Source: CAZLBC01 sp964557575 (lineage in GTDB: Bacteria > Planctomycetota > Phycisphaerae > SM23-33). Taken from it: a stretch of DNA of 64,000 nt. Location of the stretch: contig CAZLBC010000005.1 of NCBI GenBank assembly GCA_964557575.1, positions 1-64,000 on the forward strand, read 5' to 3'. The notes below the pieces were generated by a model. It had not been told where the DNA came from. It saw nothing but the letters and a program-made list of their open reading frames with translations, and did not search any database. Within the stretch, counting starts at the first letter, position 1. The number at the start of each line of letters is the position of its first letter. This document shows, one piece after another, positions 7,838 to 18,100 of the stretch. The position numbers and the translations under genes were made by a program.

Positions 7838-9337
7838 ATGACTTCCAACCGACGTCGATTTATGCAATACGCCGGTGTATCCGCCGTGAACGCGGCGGTA
7901 CTCGGCTCGTGCAGCCGATCCGATCTTGACATCCACCGCGGGTCGGCCGACAGGCGCCCCAATATCATTATCATCTACGTCGACGACCTGGCCCGCGGAG
8001 ACGTCGGCGCGTTCGGTTGCCCCGACGAGGGCACCGGGAACATCGATTCCCTCGCCCGCGACGGGGTCACTCTTACCAATGCCTACACCATCAACGCCCC
8101 CTGCAGCCCCAGCCGCACCGCGCTGATGATGGGCATGTACTCCCAGCGGTTCGGCAAGTACAACCTCTCCCGCGGGGTGCCCATCCCCGACGACACGCCC
8201 ACGCTCGCCGAAACCCTGCGCGGCGCCGGCTACACGACCGGCATCGTGGGCCTGGAAAAATGGGACATCGGCGCATGGAACCAGGGCTGTCTCGACCGGG
8301 GGTTCACCGAGGCCGGCATGCATCCGCCCCGGGTCGAAGGCCGGGAGGGGTTCGGCGGCGGTTCCTCCTACGTCGGATGCGACGGATCCTACCTGACCGA
8401 AGTCGAGGGGGGGTATGTCGTTGATTTTATCGAACGCCACGGCCGGCAGGACACGCCGTTCTTCATGTACTTCGTTCCGCTCGCCGTTCACATCCCCAAC
8501 ACCGAAGTGCCGCTGAAATACCTCAAGCGACTGTACCCGGATCACGCGGCCGAACGCTATTCCCCGCGCCAGTATCTGCGCGCGACCCTGTATGCCCTGG
8601 ACTGCCAGATAGGATTGATACGCAACAAACTGCGGGAGATGGGCATCGCCGAAAACACCCTGATCATGTTCAGCAGCGATAACGGCGGCGACCCGGACGC
8701 CGGCCACCGGCCCGATCCCTACCGGGGGGGCAAAAAAGGGAAAAACCGAAGCAATCTTCAGTGGGAAGGTTACTTCCGCATGCCGACCATTATGACATTC
8801 CCCGGCACGCTGCCGGCGGGCACACTATACCGGGGCATGTCGAGCACGATGGATTTCTACGCGACCGCGGCCGCCGCGGCCGGCATACCGCTGCCGGCCC
8901 ACTGCGAGGGGAAAAACATGCTGCCGCTGCTGCGGGGCGAGACAACACCCGACCCCGAAGAGACGCTCTTCTGGCACACCTACACGATTCGGGCGTCCCG
9001 CTGGAAACAATGGCGCATCGTGACATTCGGCGCACAGCAAAACTGGCGCCTGTACGACATCGAAGCCGACCCGGGCGAAACAACCGACCTGGCCGCGAAA
9101 CACCCCGGCATCCTGCAGGAAATGGACAAGCGATACCGGCGCTGGCACGGCCGGCTGCCCGAGCCCGCCAGGCCGGTCAGGCCGCCGAAGGAACTGTTGC
9201 CCCATACCGCCAACGGCCGCCACGCCCGGCGGCCGTTCGGCCGGGGCTGGATGACGGCCGAACAGTGGAACCGGATCAAAGACGACTATACGCAGTGGAG
9301 CGAATATCACGTCAGAAAGAGAATGCCGGCGAAGTAG
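7838..9337 (+). CDS. Exported sulfatase (arylsulfatase family, type I)
   Basis: Removes sulfate esters, in this context probably from sulfated sugars before or after glycosidase action. The 499-residue protein starts at ATG 7838 with GAGGAG five bases upstream; the frame is open further 5' but without support. The N-terminus NRRRFMQYAG is a Tat-like signal and ends at LGSC, a possible lipobox. RPNIIIIYVDDLARGD gives the first metal-binding aspartates, and NAPCSPSRTALMMG holds the CxPxR core in which Cys is converted to formylglycine by a maturase, not seen in this window. LIMFSSDNGGD supplies the later metal-binding DN pair. It follows the XylR-type gene by 133 bp. Confidence 0.92.
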   Translation: MTSNRRRFMQYAGVSAVNAAVLGSCSRSDLDIHRGSADRRPNIIIIYVDDLARGDVGAFGCPDEGTGNIDSLARDGVTLTNAYTINAPCSPSRTALMMGMYSQRFGKYNLSRGVPIPDDTPTLAETLRGAGYTTGIVGLEKWDIGAWNQGCLDRGFTEAGMHPPRVEGREGFGGGSSYVGCDGSYLTEVEGGYVVDFIERHGRQDTPFFMYFVPLAVHIPNTEVPLKYLKRLYPDHAAERYSPRQYLRATLYALDCQIGLIRNKLREMGIAENTLIMFSSDNGGDPDAGHRPDPYRGGKKGKNRSNLQWEGYFRMPTIMTFPGTLPAGTLYRGMSSTMDFYATAAAAAGIPLPAHCEGKNMLPLLRGETTPDPEETLFWHTYTIRASRWKQWRIVTFGAQQNWRLYDIEADPGETTDLAAKHPGILQEMDKRYRRWHGRLPEPARPVRPPKELLPHTANGRHARRPFGRGWMTAEQWNRIKDDYTQWSEYHVRKRMPAK

Positions 9338-9521
9338 GCGCCGGAAGACGTGACGGCAGCCCCCTGCCCGCGCCGCCGGCTATCGGCCGAAACGGCCGCC
9401 GTCCCGCGGCCGGAACCGCTGCGGCCGGCGCTTTCCGCTTCTCCGTGTTGAGGACCGGCCGCACTGTCGAAACAGTGCTTCCGCCTCCCGAAAAGGCTCG
9501 CCCCGGGTCAAGGAGTGATTC

Positions 9522-11594
9522 ATGCGCGCCTGTAACTTCGTCTCACGTCCGCTGCCCCTCGTGCTGCTCGGTCTCATCGCGTCGGGCCGCGCCGCCGCGG
9601 CAGCGCCCGATGCGCCGCCGAGCTACCCCGACGCGGTGCGGGACATCGAGCCGCCCGCGCAACCGGCGCACCGCGCCTGGTGGGTCGAACAGCCGTTGCC
9701 CGAGGACGCGCCGGCCACCTACCACGACAGGATGAACGGCATGCTCGAGCACTGCCTGGCCGCCGCGGCGGCGGGAAAGACCGACGGTATCTGGCCGGAT
9801 CTGCGCCGCTCGACGTTCTTCGGCATGTACGCGGTCTGGGGCCTGGTCGCGCCCGAAAGCCGACACGCCGGCAACGAGAAACTCGGCGCGCTGCTGCGCA
9901 CCTGGATGGACGAGCACTATCCTCTCGCGGGCGGCGACTTCGAGGCGGGCTGGAAGGCGTGGTATCTGTACGGCCCGCTGGTGGAGATCTCGGCCCGCCC
10001 CGGCCTGCGGGACGTCGTCGGCGAGCAGCGCCTGCGGCGCGCGGTGCGGCGGGTCATCGAGGACGCGCGGGATCTTGCCGAGCGGCGCTGGCCCACGGCG
10101 GTCACGAAGTCGGTGGAGATCGTCAACTTCGTCGGCCACGGGGACGCCGCGGCCCTCACGCTCGGCTGGGTGCTGGCGCGCGAGTTCGAGCCCGAGCTGG
10201 CCCCGGCGCTGTTCGAACGCGCCGCTTTCGTCATGCGCATGTTCGAATGGCACATGCGGCCGAACGGGACCATCCGGTACATCTACAAGCCGCATGCCGA
10301 CGGCCCGCAGCTCGTCGCCGAGTCGCTGTACTACCACAACATCAACGTCCGCGCGATCTACGCCCACTGGTGGTTCACGGGTGACGAGCGTTCGCGGCGC
10401 CTGCTCGCCCAGCAGCGGCCGTACTACAAGCTCCGGGTGCCGCCCTGGGCCGGCCGCGACGGGGCGTCGAAACGCTCGCATTATCACTCGGCGATCTGGT
10501 GGAAGGAGCAGTGGCGGACGTTCTGGCCGGGCGCGGTGGCGCTGTCGGCCGCGGCGACCGAAGACGGCCAACTGGCGACCATCGCGCTGACCATGGCCGA
10601 GCGCGGTATCGGCGCCGACCGCAAGTTCGCCGACTGGGCCGTGCACGGCTTCAAGCAGATGGCGCTCCGCACGGTCCGGCCCGCGCCCCGGAATGATCGC
10701 TTCGTCATCGCCGACCCGGACATCGGCGGCCTGCGGATGCGCTTCGGCGGCTTCAGTGCCGTCTTCTCGTCCAACTCCTACGGCTTCACCCTCGCCGGCG
10801 CGATGACGCCCGCCGGCGGCCTGGCCGGTGCCTACCCGCTCGTCCGGCTCGACCGACTCGCGAGGAACACGAAGTACGCCTTCACCAACCTCCATATCGC
10901 CGGCCTGCGCAAGCCCGCGGCGATGCTCGACATTCACGACGCGGCGGCGGCCGCCGCCGGCGCGTATGCACCCCACAACCAGGCGACCACCTGGCGCACA
11001 CCCCACGTCAGCGGCCCCTGGCACGTCCGGCAGGCCTGGCTGTACCTCCCCGATCGCATCGTCGGGCTGATGACGCTCCGCGCCACCGGCGCGACGCGGG
11101 CCCGCTCGGTCGAGCACATCTACCGGCTGATGGCAACGGAGGTCACCCGCGCGGGCGCGGATGCCTACGTCGCGGGTGACCTGCGGCTGACCATCGTCGA
11201 GACCAACCTCGCCCACCGCCTGGTCGAGCCGGCGCGGCGCTTCTCGATGAGCCTGAAGGAGCCGTGGCGCCAAGTCGTGCTCGCCGATCGGCCCCGCCCG
11301 GCGAAACCCGCGGCCCGCGAGCGGGCCGGCAAGAATGAGGAGCTGCTGCCCGGGCGGACGTACGAGGCCGGCTCGCTGTTCTACAGCCTCGTCGAGCTGC
11401 GGCGGACAGAGGCCCCGCCGCTGCAGGGAGAGCTGATCTCGTTCGACGATGACCTGCTGGCCTTCGGCGCGACGGTTGACGGCACGGCCTGCACGGTCGC
11501 GGCGAATTTCGCCGCCGGGGGCGCGTCGCGCACAGTCACCCGGGGCGGACAAACGGTCGTCGTCCCCGCCGGCGCGGTTCGACTGACCCGGTGA
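9522..11594 (+). CDS. Secreted protein of unknown function (possible polysaccharide lyase or glycosidase fold)
   Basis: I do not recognise this 690-residue protein with certainty. Residues 1-28 are a signal peptide (MRACNFVSRPLPLVLLGLIASGRAAAAAP). The N-terminal half is helical, with repeated Trp/Tyr-rich helices (RSTFFGMYAVWGLV, FEAGWKAWYLYGPLVE, ESLYYHNINVRAIYAHWWF, SAIWWKEQWRTFWPGAVALS), the look of an (alpha/alpha) toroid. The C-terminal half is strand-rich (HVRQAWLYLPDRIVGLMTLRA, EHIYRLMATEVTRAGADAYVAGDL). A toroid followed by a beta-sandwich is the plan of several polysaccharide lyase families, and the island context fits, but no catalytic motif can be named. It begins 184 bp after the sulfatase and may be cotranscribed with it. 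The ATG is preceded by AAGGAG. Confidence 0.75.
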   Translation: MRACNFVSRPLPLVLLGLIASGRAAAAAPDAPPSYPDAVRDIEPPAQPAHRAWWVEQPLPEDAPATYHDRMNGMLEHCLAAAAAGKTDGIWPDLRRSTFFGMYAVWGLVAPESRHAGNEKLGALLRTWMDEHYPLAGGDFEAGWKAWYLYGPLVEISARPGLRDVVGEQRLRRAVRRVIEDARDLAERRWPTAVTKSVEIVNFVGHGDAAALTLGWVLAREFEPELAPALFERAAFVMRMFEWHMRPNGTIRYIYKPHADGPQLVAESLYYHNINVRAIYAHWWFTGDERSRRLLAQQRPYYKLRVPPWAGRDGASKRSHYHSAIWWKEQWRTFWPGAVALSAAATEDGQLATIALTMAERGIGADRKFADWAVHGFKQMALRTVRPAPRNDRFVIADPDIGGLRMRFGGFSAVFSSNSYGFTLAGAMTPAGGLAGAYPLVRLDRLARNTKYAFTNLHIAGLRKPAAMLDIHDAAAAAAGAYAPHNQATTWRTPHVSGPWHVRQAWLYLPDRIVGLMTLRATGATRARSVEHIYRLMATEVTRAGADAYVAGDLRLTIVETNLAHRLVEPARRFSMSLKEPWRQVVLADRPRPAKPAARERAGKNEELLPGRTYEAGSLFYSLVELRRTEAPPLQGELISFDDDLLAFGATVDGTACTVAANFAAGGASRTVTRGGQTVVVPAGAVRLTR

Positions 11595-11829
11595 ACAGGG
11601 CGCGGGCGGTCGGGAGAAACCCCGGATAACACATACGCGCTTGCCGGAAGCATCTGCGATAACAAAAAAACCTTCCGAAAAAGTCGCAAAGACCATTCCG
11701 GCCTTTTGAACTCTTCAACACGTATGCCGGACAGATCTTTCCGGTCGTGGCTCTGAACCGGTCAGCTTACAGCACCCCGGTGACGGGAGATCGGTTTGAA
11801 CGTGTTGTCGGTTCTCAGTCCCCGGTCAC

Positions 11830-14800
11830 TCACTCCCGCACGGTCAGCCATACCTCCTTCGGGGCGAAGGGCGCGATGACGATCTCGTTTTTCCCGGCCT
11901 TCAGGTGTCCGGTTATCTCCAGGCGCGGGGGCCCGCAGATGAATCCCCCGGCTCGGCGGCCGTTGACGCGGACCGCCGCGCCGTGTTCCGGCGCGATGCC
12001 CGCCGCCTCCAGGTAGACCCGCCGGGCCGCCGGGTCGAGGTCCGCCGGGATCGTAACGGCGCCGACGAAGGTATCCGCGGCCACGGGGCTGAGGGTCAGC
12101 CGCCGCCGGCCGCCGAGGTCGCCCCAGGGCCCCCCGCCGAAGGGGGCGACCGCCTTCGCCGCCTGCCATGTTCCGTCGTCGAAGGCCGGCTTCGTCCAGC
12201 CCTCCTGCTCGGCCTCGGCCGCCTTCCAGTCGCCGCCGGTGGCCACCCTGACGGTCTCGCCCCCGGCCGTCGTCACGGCCAGGGCCGCCAGGAGGCCGGC
12301 GGGGTTGGGCCCGTCGCCCCCGTTCGCCGCCCGGATCGCCAGGACGTTTTCACCGGGCCGGAGGTATTCCGCCGCGTCCAGGCGCTCGGGCATCTCCCAC
12401 CGGCTGCCCTCGCCGGCGCTGCGGCCGTTGACGAAGGCCCGGAACGCGTTGTCGGCGGCGATCACCAGGCGGGCGGTCTCGACGCGGGCGCCGGCCGGCA
12501 GCCGGAAGCGCCGGCGGAAAAAGCGGGTGACCGGCGGGGGCGCGGGGCCGTCGGCGGGGTGCCATATCCAGGAGGCGCCCTTCAGTATCTTTTTGACGCC
12601 CCCCTCCCCGGACGCCGCGGGCGGGTCCATCCTGCCCCGCGGGCCGCCGGGCTGCCGGGTCACCGCCAGCCGCCGGGGCGGCTGCGATTGCGGCCCGATC
12701 CGCGCCGGCAGCGGCCGGCGGTCGGGGTTGAAGCAGACCAGCACCGATTCGCTCGGCCGGAGGGTGATCTCCAGTTCGACCCGCTCGCCGTCGCGCCGAA
12801 AGGGAACCGCGGTGATCTCGCTGCGCATGGCGTCCCAGATCTCCGGGTGACCGGCGGCCGCGATGCTCAGCCGCAGCGTCCGGGCCGGCGCCTCGTGATC
12901 CTGGTTGCAAACCAGGAAGACGTCCCGGCCGGCCTTCACCCGGTGGAGGACGTGGAGCCAGTCGCCCGTCTCGCCGGCGATCACGTCCAGGGTCGGGCGG
13001 ATGCCCGCGTCGTCGACGAGGGCCGCGCGTAGCTGCGCGGGCGTCGGTTTTTCGGGGAGGAAGTACGACCGGCCGCCGGCGGCGCTGGTCTGCAGGGCGG
13101 TGTGCGACGGTTCGGGGTTGTCGCCCCAGATCGCCGCCCGCAGGGCCGCGACCTCGTCGGCCGTCCGGCCGAGGGTGGCCGAGACCGACGGCAGGAAGCC
13201 GCAGCCGACAACCACGCCGCCGGCCGCGAAGAAGTCCCGCGCCTTTTCCAGGGCCGGGACGGGTATCACCTCGACCGGGGGGACCACCAGGACCCGGTAC
13301 GACTCGCCGTGGAGACCGAGCCGCCCGCCGTCGATCGCCGCGTCCTCTTCGAACACCGCATACGGCAGCCAGTCGCAGTCGAGGAGGGCGTCTTCCAGGC
13401 TGGTGGTCACCTGCTCGGGGGGAACGCACCTGCCTTCGTGGTAACTCATGCCCACAAAGAGCAGGGCCACCGGGCAGACGTGGCGGCCGCCGTGGAGCAG
13501 CAGGCTCAGGCGGGAGGTGTAGTCGGCATAGACCCGGTAGAGCGGCCAGCGGGGTTCATACCCGCCGTTGTAGAAGTACGGGGGGCAGTCGCGGTCGAAG
13601 GGGGCCCGCGGGTTGAAGGAGTGGGGGATCATGAAGTTGATCCCGCGGACCTGCATCTGGTCGGTCAGCCACTTCATCTGGGGATAGGTGATGTCCTGGC
13701 CGTAGGCGCCGAAGATCTCGCACATGGCCAGGTCGCCGGCCGCCCCGCAGGCGTGGCTGATGGAACTGCCCAGGGTGGCCATCTGGTTGAACCGGAGATC
13801 CTTGCTGCCGGGGTAGTACTGCCGGCAGACCAGGTCGATGCCGCCCATGTGGGTGTATTTCTGCACCGGGAACATGTTTCCGGCGCACTTTTCCGGGTGG
13901 AGGTACTCCCGCTTGTGCTCGAGCCAGTGGCCGATGGAGATCACGCCGCGGTCCCGGCACCAGTCGGCGATCCCCCCGTAGAGGGTGCGGCCCCAGGCCT
14001 CGGCGAACGCGCTGCGGTACTGGTAGCGGGCGGCGGCCTGCTCCCCGCCAGCGAGGCGGAACTTCCAGGCGACCAGGGCCTTCTTCCAGTCCACGCCCCG
14101 CTCGGTGAGCATCGGTATCACCGCGGTGCCCCAGTCGCCGGGCGTCTCCGGCTCGTCGTAGAAAAAGCCGCGGATGGTCTTCCCGAAATCATCCCTGAAG
14201 TGGTCGTAGTGCGGCTGGTAGACGGTCTTGATGTACCACGCCACCGCGTCCCGGCTCGCGCCGTCGACCAGGCAGCGGCCCCGCCGGCCCTGTGAGTACC
14301 GCCAGGTGAAGGTCATCACGGACCATTTCCCCGCGGGCGGCTCCCAAGCCAGCGTGCCGCCGTCGACCTGCGCGGTCAGGTCCCGGAGGCTGCCGCCGTC
14401 GATGCCCGCGCCGGTCTGCCGCCCGGCGAGAACGGCCACCAGCTTCTCGCCCGGGACCGCGAGGGTGACCGCCCCGGGCCCGTCGACGTCCCGCGCGGCG
14501 GCCGCGAGGTACTTGCTGCCGTACCGCTGCGGGACCTTCCCCCCGACCTCCCCGCTCGGCCACCACCGCTCGTCGAATATGTACATCTGGAGGTCCAGTT
14601 CCTTCGCCTTCTCCAGGCAGATGCCCAGGTCGCGATACCAGCCGGGACCGAGCCAGTCGGCGTGGGGCCGCGACTCGGCGGTGAAGCAGCCGTTGCCGCC
14701 CGCGGCGACCTTCTCGAGGTACTCTTCCAGGCGTTGGCGGCTCTCGTCGCCGTGCAGCCAGAACAGCGGGCCCGTCAGGCGGCGGGCCGTCATCGGGAGC

Positions 14801-14904
14801 CGGCGGAAGTCGCTTTCCAGTTTCTCCCAGTTGCCCTCGCCGGCCGGGGCGCAGGAGACCGCCGCCGTAATCAGTACGGGTATCCGGTACAGTACGCGGT
14901 TCAT
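11830..14904 (-). CDS. Secreted GH106-like glycoside hydrolase
   Basis: A 1024-residue exported protein. GH106 enzymes are large alpha-L-rhamnosidases with a TIM-barrel core and jelly-roll modules. After a short signal peptide (to about residue 20), SDFRRLPMTARRLTGPLFWLHGD and RLEEYLEKVAAGGNGCFTAESRP...LGICLEKAKELDLQMYIFDERWWPSGEVGG are typical of the family; IRGFFYDEPETPGDW carries a likely catalytic-side acidic pair, and a beta-sandwich begins near 530. After about residue 700 there is a galactose-binding-like module (ILKGASWIWHP..., FFRRRFRLPAGARVETARLVIAADNAFRAFVNGRSAG) and a second small sandwich at the C-terminus. AAGGAG precedes the ATG. It lies 204 bp downstream of the larger paralogue, reading the same way, and is probably the last gene of the rhaT operon. 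Confidence 0.8.
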   Translation of the reverse strand: MNRVLYRIPVLITAAVSCAPAGEGNWEKLESDFRRLPMTARRLTGPLFWLHGDESRQRLEEYLEKVAAGGNGCFTAESRPHADWLGPGWYRDLGICLEKAKELDLQMYIFDERWWPSGEVGGKVPQRYGSKYLAAAARDVDGPGAVTLAVPGEKLVAVLAGRQTGAGIDGGSLRDLTAQVDGGTLAWEPPAGKWSVMTFTWRYSQGRRGRCLVDGASRDAVAWYIKTVYQPHYDHFRDDFGKTIRGFFYDEPETPGDWGTAVIPMLTERGVDWKKALVAWKFRLAGGEQAAARYQYRSAFAEAWGRTLYGGIADWCRDRGVISIGHWLEHKREYLHPEKCAGNMFPVQKYTHMGGIDLVCRQYYPGSKDLRFNQMATLGSSISHACGAAGDLAMCEIFGAYGQDITYPQMKWLTDQMQVRGINFMIPHSFNPRAPFDRDCPPYFYNGGYEPRWPLYRVYADYTSRLSLLLHGGRHVCPVALLFVGMSYHEGRCVPPEQVTTSLEDALLDCDWLPYAVFEEDAAIDGGRLGLHGESYRVLVVPPVEVIPVPALEKARDFFAAGGVVVGCGFLPSVSATLGRTADEVAALRAAIWGDNPEPSHTALQTSAAGGRSYFLPEKPTPAQLRAALVDDAGIRPTLDVIAGETGDWLHVLHRVKAGRDVFLVCNQDHEAPARTLRLSIAAAGHPEIWDAMRSEITAVPFRRDGERVELEITLRPSESVLVCFNPDRRPLPARIGPQSQPPRRLAVTRQPGGPRGRMDPPAASGEGGVKKILKGASWIWHPADGPAPPPVTRFFRRRFRLPAGARVETARLVIAADNAFRAFVNGRSAGEGSRWEMPERLDAAEYLRPGENVLAIRAANGGDGPNPAGLLAALAVTTAGGETVRVATGGDWKAAEAEQEGWTKPAFDDGTWQAAKAVAPFGGGPWGDLGGRRRLTLSPVAADTFVGAVTIPADLDPAARRVYLEAAGIAPEHGAAVRVNGRRAGGFICGPPRLEITGHLKAGKNEIVIAPFAPKEVWLTVRE

Positions 14905-15108
14905 TATCGTTGCTCTCCTTGCAGTTCAGTATGTACGGGCCGCAGAACAATTCAGGACCTGCCTGCGAAAGGACATTTTTCCGCACCTCGTCGTCAGCCT
15001 CCATCGACGATTCATGTAGAATCGTCTGCTTCGACTTCCTTGATCTGCGAAAAAAAGTGTCTCTTTCTCGTCGGCGGCCGACTTGTTCAGCAGGCCCTAT
15101 GTATGCCA

Positions 15109-18100
15109 TCAATCATCGCCGCTCACGCGCGGGTCCGGTCCGTGTCGGGGGTGTGCCGCGACGTCATCGAGGCACCGCCGGATCTCCCGCTGCCGCGCCC
15201 GCTCGGCCGCCAGCAACGGCGTCACAGACCGGTAAAAGTCCCTGATCGCCTCGCGCTGCGCCGCGGTGCGGCGGTCTTTCGCCGCGTCCAGTGCCGCCGC
15301 GACGGCGGACGGCAGGTCACACATCGGCGGTTCCCCGCCGGTGACCGCCACCGTGAAACCCGCGACCGGCTGCTGCAGCGCCAGGTCGACCGCCAGGCGG
15401 GTGCCGGCGGCGGGCCGGCGCGGGGTCGCAACCCTGAACACGCGGCTGCGAATACCGGGCGGCAGCCCGGCGTTCGCTTCATTCCCCACCGGTGCGAGGT
15501 CCAGTGTCACCGGCCCGGAGACGCTGTACGTCGCCGACGGCCGGGGGGCCTTCGCGATCCGCCGCCGCCACACCACCGTCCGCTTGTCGTCCAGGACGGC
15601 GACCACGGCCCCCTTCAGCCGGTCCTGGAGGCCCCCGTCGGTGCGGTTCCAGATGCGGATCCGTTCGATCGGCCGCTCTTTTTTCAGATCCAGTTCCCAC
15701 CAGGGGCCGGGCGTCGGGCCGGTATGGGAGACCGACCCGTGCTCGAAATTCCCGTCGGTGTTGCCGTCCACGGCCAGGGCCGCCCGGCCGCCGTGCGACG
15801 TCGACGACTGGCGGGCCGTCCCGGCGGGGGCGATGTTCCGGTCGCCGTCGAGGACCTCGACCTCGGCGAGGGCGAGGTACTCGGGCCGGTCGGGAACGGC
15901 AACCCGGACGAACCGGCCGCGCAGCCGGCGGTCCGCCGGCGGCACCAGTTCAGCCGCGATACGCTTCAGGGCGGTTCCGTGCTCCGCCCCGCTGCCCGGG
16001 AGGCCGCGGCAGCGAACCCGCAGACCGGTGATCCTGTCGGCGCCGGCCGGGAAGACGACCCGGCAGGTTCCTCCCGCGGGCGGGGCCTTTTCGACGACGA
16101 TCCAATCCTCCCCGCCCGCCGCGAGCCGGACGCCCTTTCCCGGTTCGAGCCCCGCCGGCCGGAGGGTCCGCCACCCGGCGGTTTGCTGCCACTGTTCGCG
16201 GGCCGCGGCGACGGCGGGCGTCTCGGTTGCCAGGGTCGCACGGAGGCGGGCCGCCTCTTTTTCGGCCCACGCCCGCCACGCGTCCCCCGCCAGCTCCCGC
16301 CGCAGCGTCACGGGCCCCAGGAGGCCGGAGGCGGTCGGCCCGGGATGCAGGGCGGGTATCGTTTTGTAGTGCGGGGCGATCGTGTTGGCGACGCGGACCG
16401 TGACGGTGTTGTCCCCGGGACGGAGGTGATCGGTGAGGTCGAACCGGAAGGGCCGCGCGAGCCGCACGCCGGCCCGCCGGCCGTTGACCAGGACCGCGGC
16501 CGCGACCCGCACGTCACCGAGGTCAAGGACCCACCGCCCGGCCGGTTCGTCCGGCCCGATCGTCAGCGTCTGCGCGTAGACCCCGATGCCCGCGTAGGTC
16601 GGCAGGCCATACGTTTCCCACGGCCCCGGGCGGATCCGGCCGCCGGCCAGTTTCAGGGCGAGGGGGACGGGAAAGGCCGCGCCCCCGTAGCATCCCGGCT
16701 TCATGGTCAGCCGGATCGCCACCGTCGCGCAGTCGCGGGGGGGGGGCTCCAACCGCACCGTCCCGTCGCGGACCGCGGCCGGCGCGCCGTCGACCCAGGC
16801 CGCCGCCGCGATGCCCGGCGGGAGCGCGAATGCCCGCAGGCCCGGCGGGGCGCGGAACCGGTAGCAGCCGACGCGGGGGGCGTCTTTTTTCTTGATGTCG
16901 TAGACGATGTCCGGGACCTCGTCGAAGCAGGACAGGTAGGGGGAGGCGAGGTTGACCGAGAGGGGCCGGCGCGGCGCGGTGACCGGGCCGAGATTATCGA
17001 GGACGGTCCTGCCCCACGGCTTCTCGCCCATGGCCCCGCGGACCGCCGCGGGCGCCCAGCCGGCGGCGTCGAATCCCGGTTTCGTCCAGCCGTCGCGTTC
17101 CTCCACGGCGCCCCGCCAGGTGGCGTCGGTGACGATCTGGCGTTCCGACCCGTCGGGGAACCGCAGCCCCACGGCGGCAACGATGCCCCGGCGCGCGAAT
17201 GCCGCCGGACCCTTGTTGACGTTCTGGCCGGCGAAGAACTGGCCCCACACGGCGATCACGTTGGTCCCCTTCCGCAGGTAGGGCGCGATGGAAAACCGCT
17301 CGGGGCGGCGCCAGTCGGCCCACGGGCCGATTTCCTCGGCGACCCGCCGGCCGTTGACGAAGAGCCGCCACCCGCTGAATGTGCTGATGACGATCCGTGC
17401 CTGCTGCGGCCGCGCCGGCAGGGTGACGGTCTTCCGGACGTGGCAGGCCGCCCCGTCGCCGTGCCAGATCCACGAGGCCGACGTGATGTCGGGCGCGACC
17501 GCCCCCCGCGCGGCCTCTTCCATGGACGCCACCGACGGCGGGGTTCGCTGGACGAACAGCCGCCCGGTCCCGCCGTCCGGCAGGTCCAGGAGCACCGTGT
17601 TCTCTCCCGCCCGGAGCGGCAGGTTCCCCACGGCGTCCTCAAAAGGCTGCCGTTCGCCGTTGACCCACAAGCGCGGCGGGGCGTTGCGGAGTGCCACCCG
17701 CAGGCCGAGCCGCCGGGCCCGCGGTGAGCGGAGGCGGGTGAACAGGAGTTTCCGGCCCTTTGGCAGGCGGACGAAGTTCCGGTCGATGTGGCCGTCGGGA
17801 TAGCCGGAGTGCCCGCCCCAGGGGGCGGCCTTCGCGGCACCGATCGTCTTCGAGAACGCGACCGTCCGCCATGACAGGATCCGGTCGCCGAGGGTCAGCT
17901 TCCCGCCGGCGGTGATCGCGCCGGGCTTCTTCAGCAGCGCCGGGGGAATCCGCGCGTCGGCACCGGCGGGGCCGGCCCAGAGCCAGCGGGGACCGGTGCC
18001 GTAACCACAGCGCTGCCAGGCGCGATCGTCAAACGTCGGCTTCTGCCAGCCGGGCGCCGGTTCCCCCCCGGCCCCGGCGTCGTGGTAGCGGAACGTGCGG

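Noticed and set aside
9380..9577. Small minus-strand frame in the gap after the sulfatase
   Set aside because: Basic, composition-driven reading without ribosome-binding site or similarity; treated as intergenic.
15040..15075. Fifth copy of the operator-like motif upstream of the GH106-like gene (GCGAAAAAAAGTGTCTCTTTC)
   Set aside because: Only the AT-rich left arm agrees; the CC-RYG core is missing, so it is not counted.
14662..17727. A 1021-codon open frame on the plus strand opposite the two GH106-like genes
   Set aside because: Arg/Pro/Gly-rich translation with no domain; it crosses two genuine genes and their intergenic region, as expected for antisense frames in high-GC DNA.
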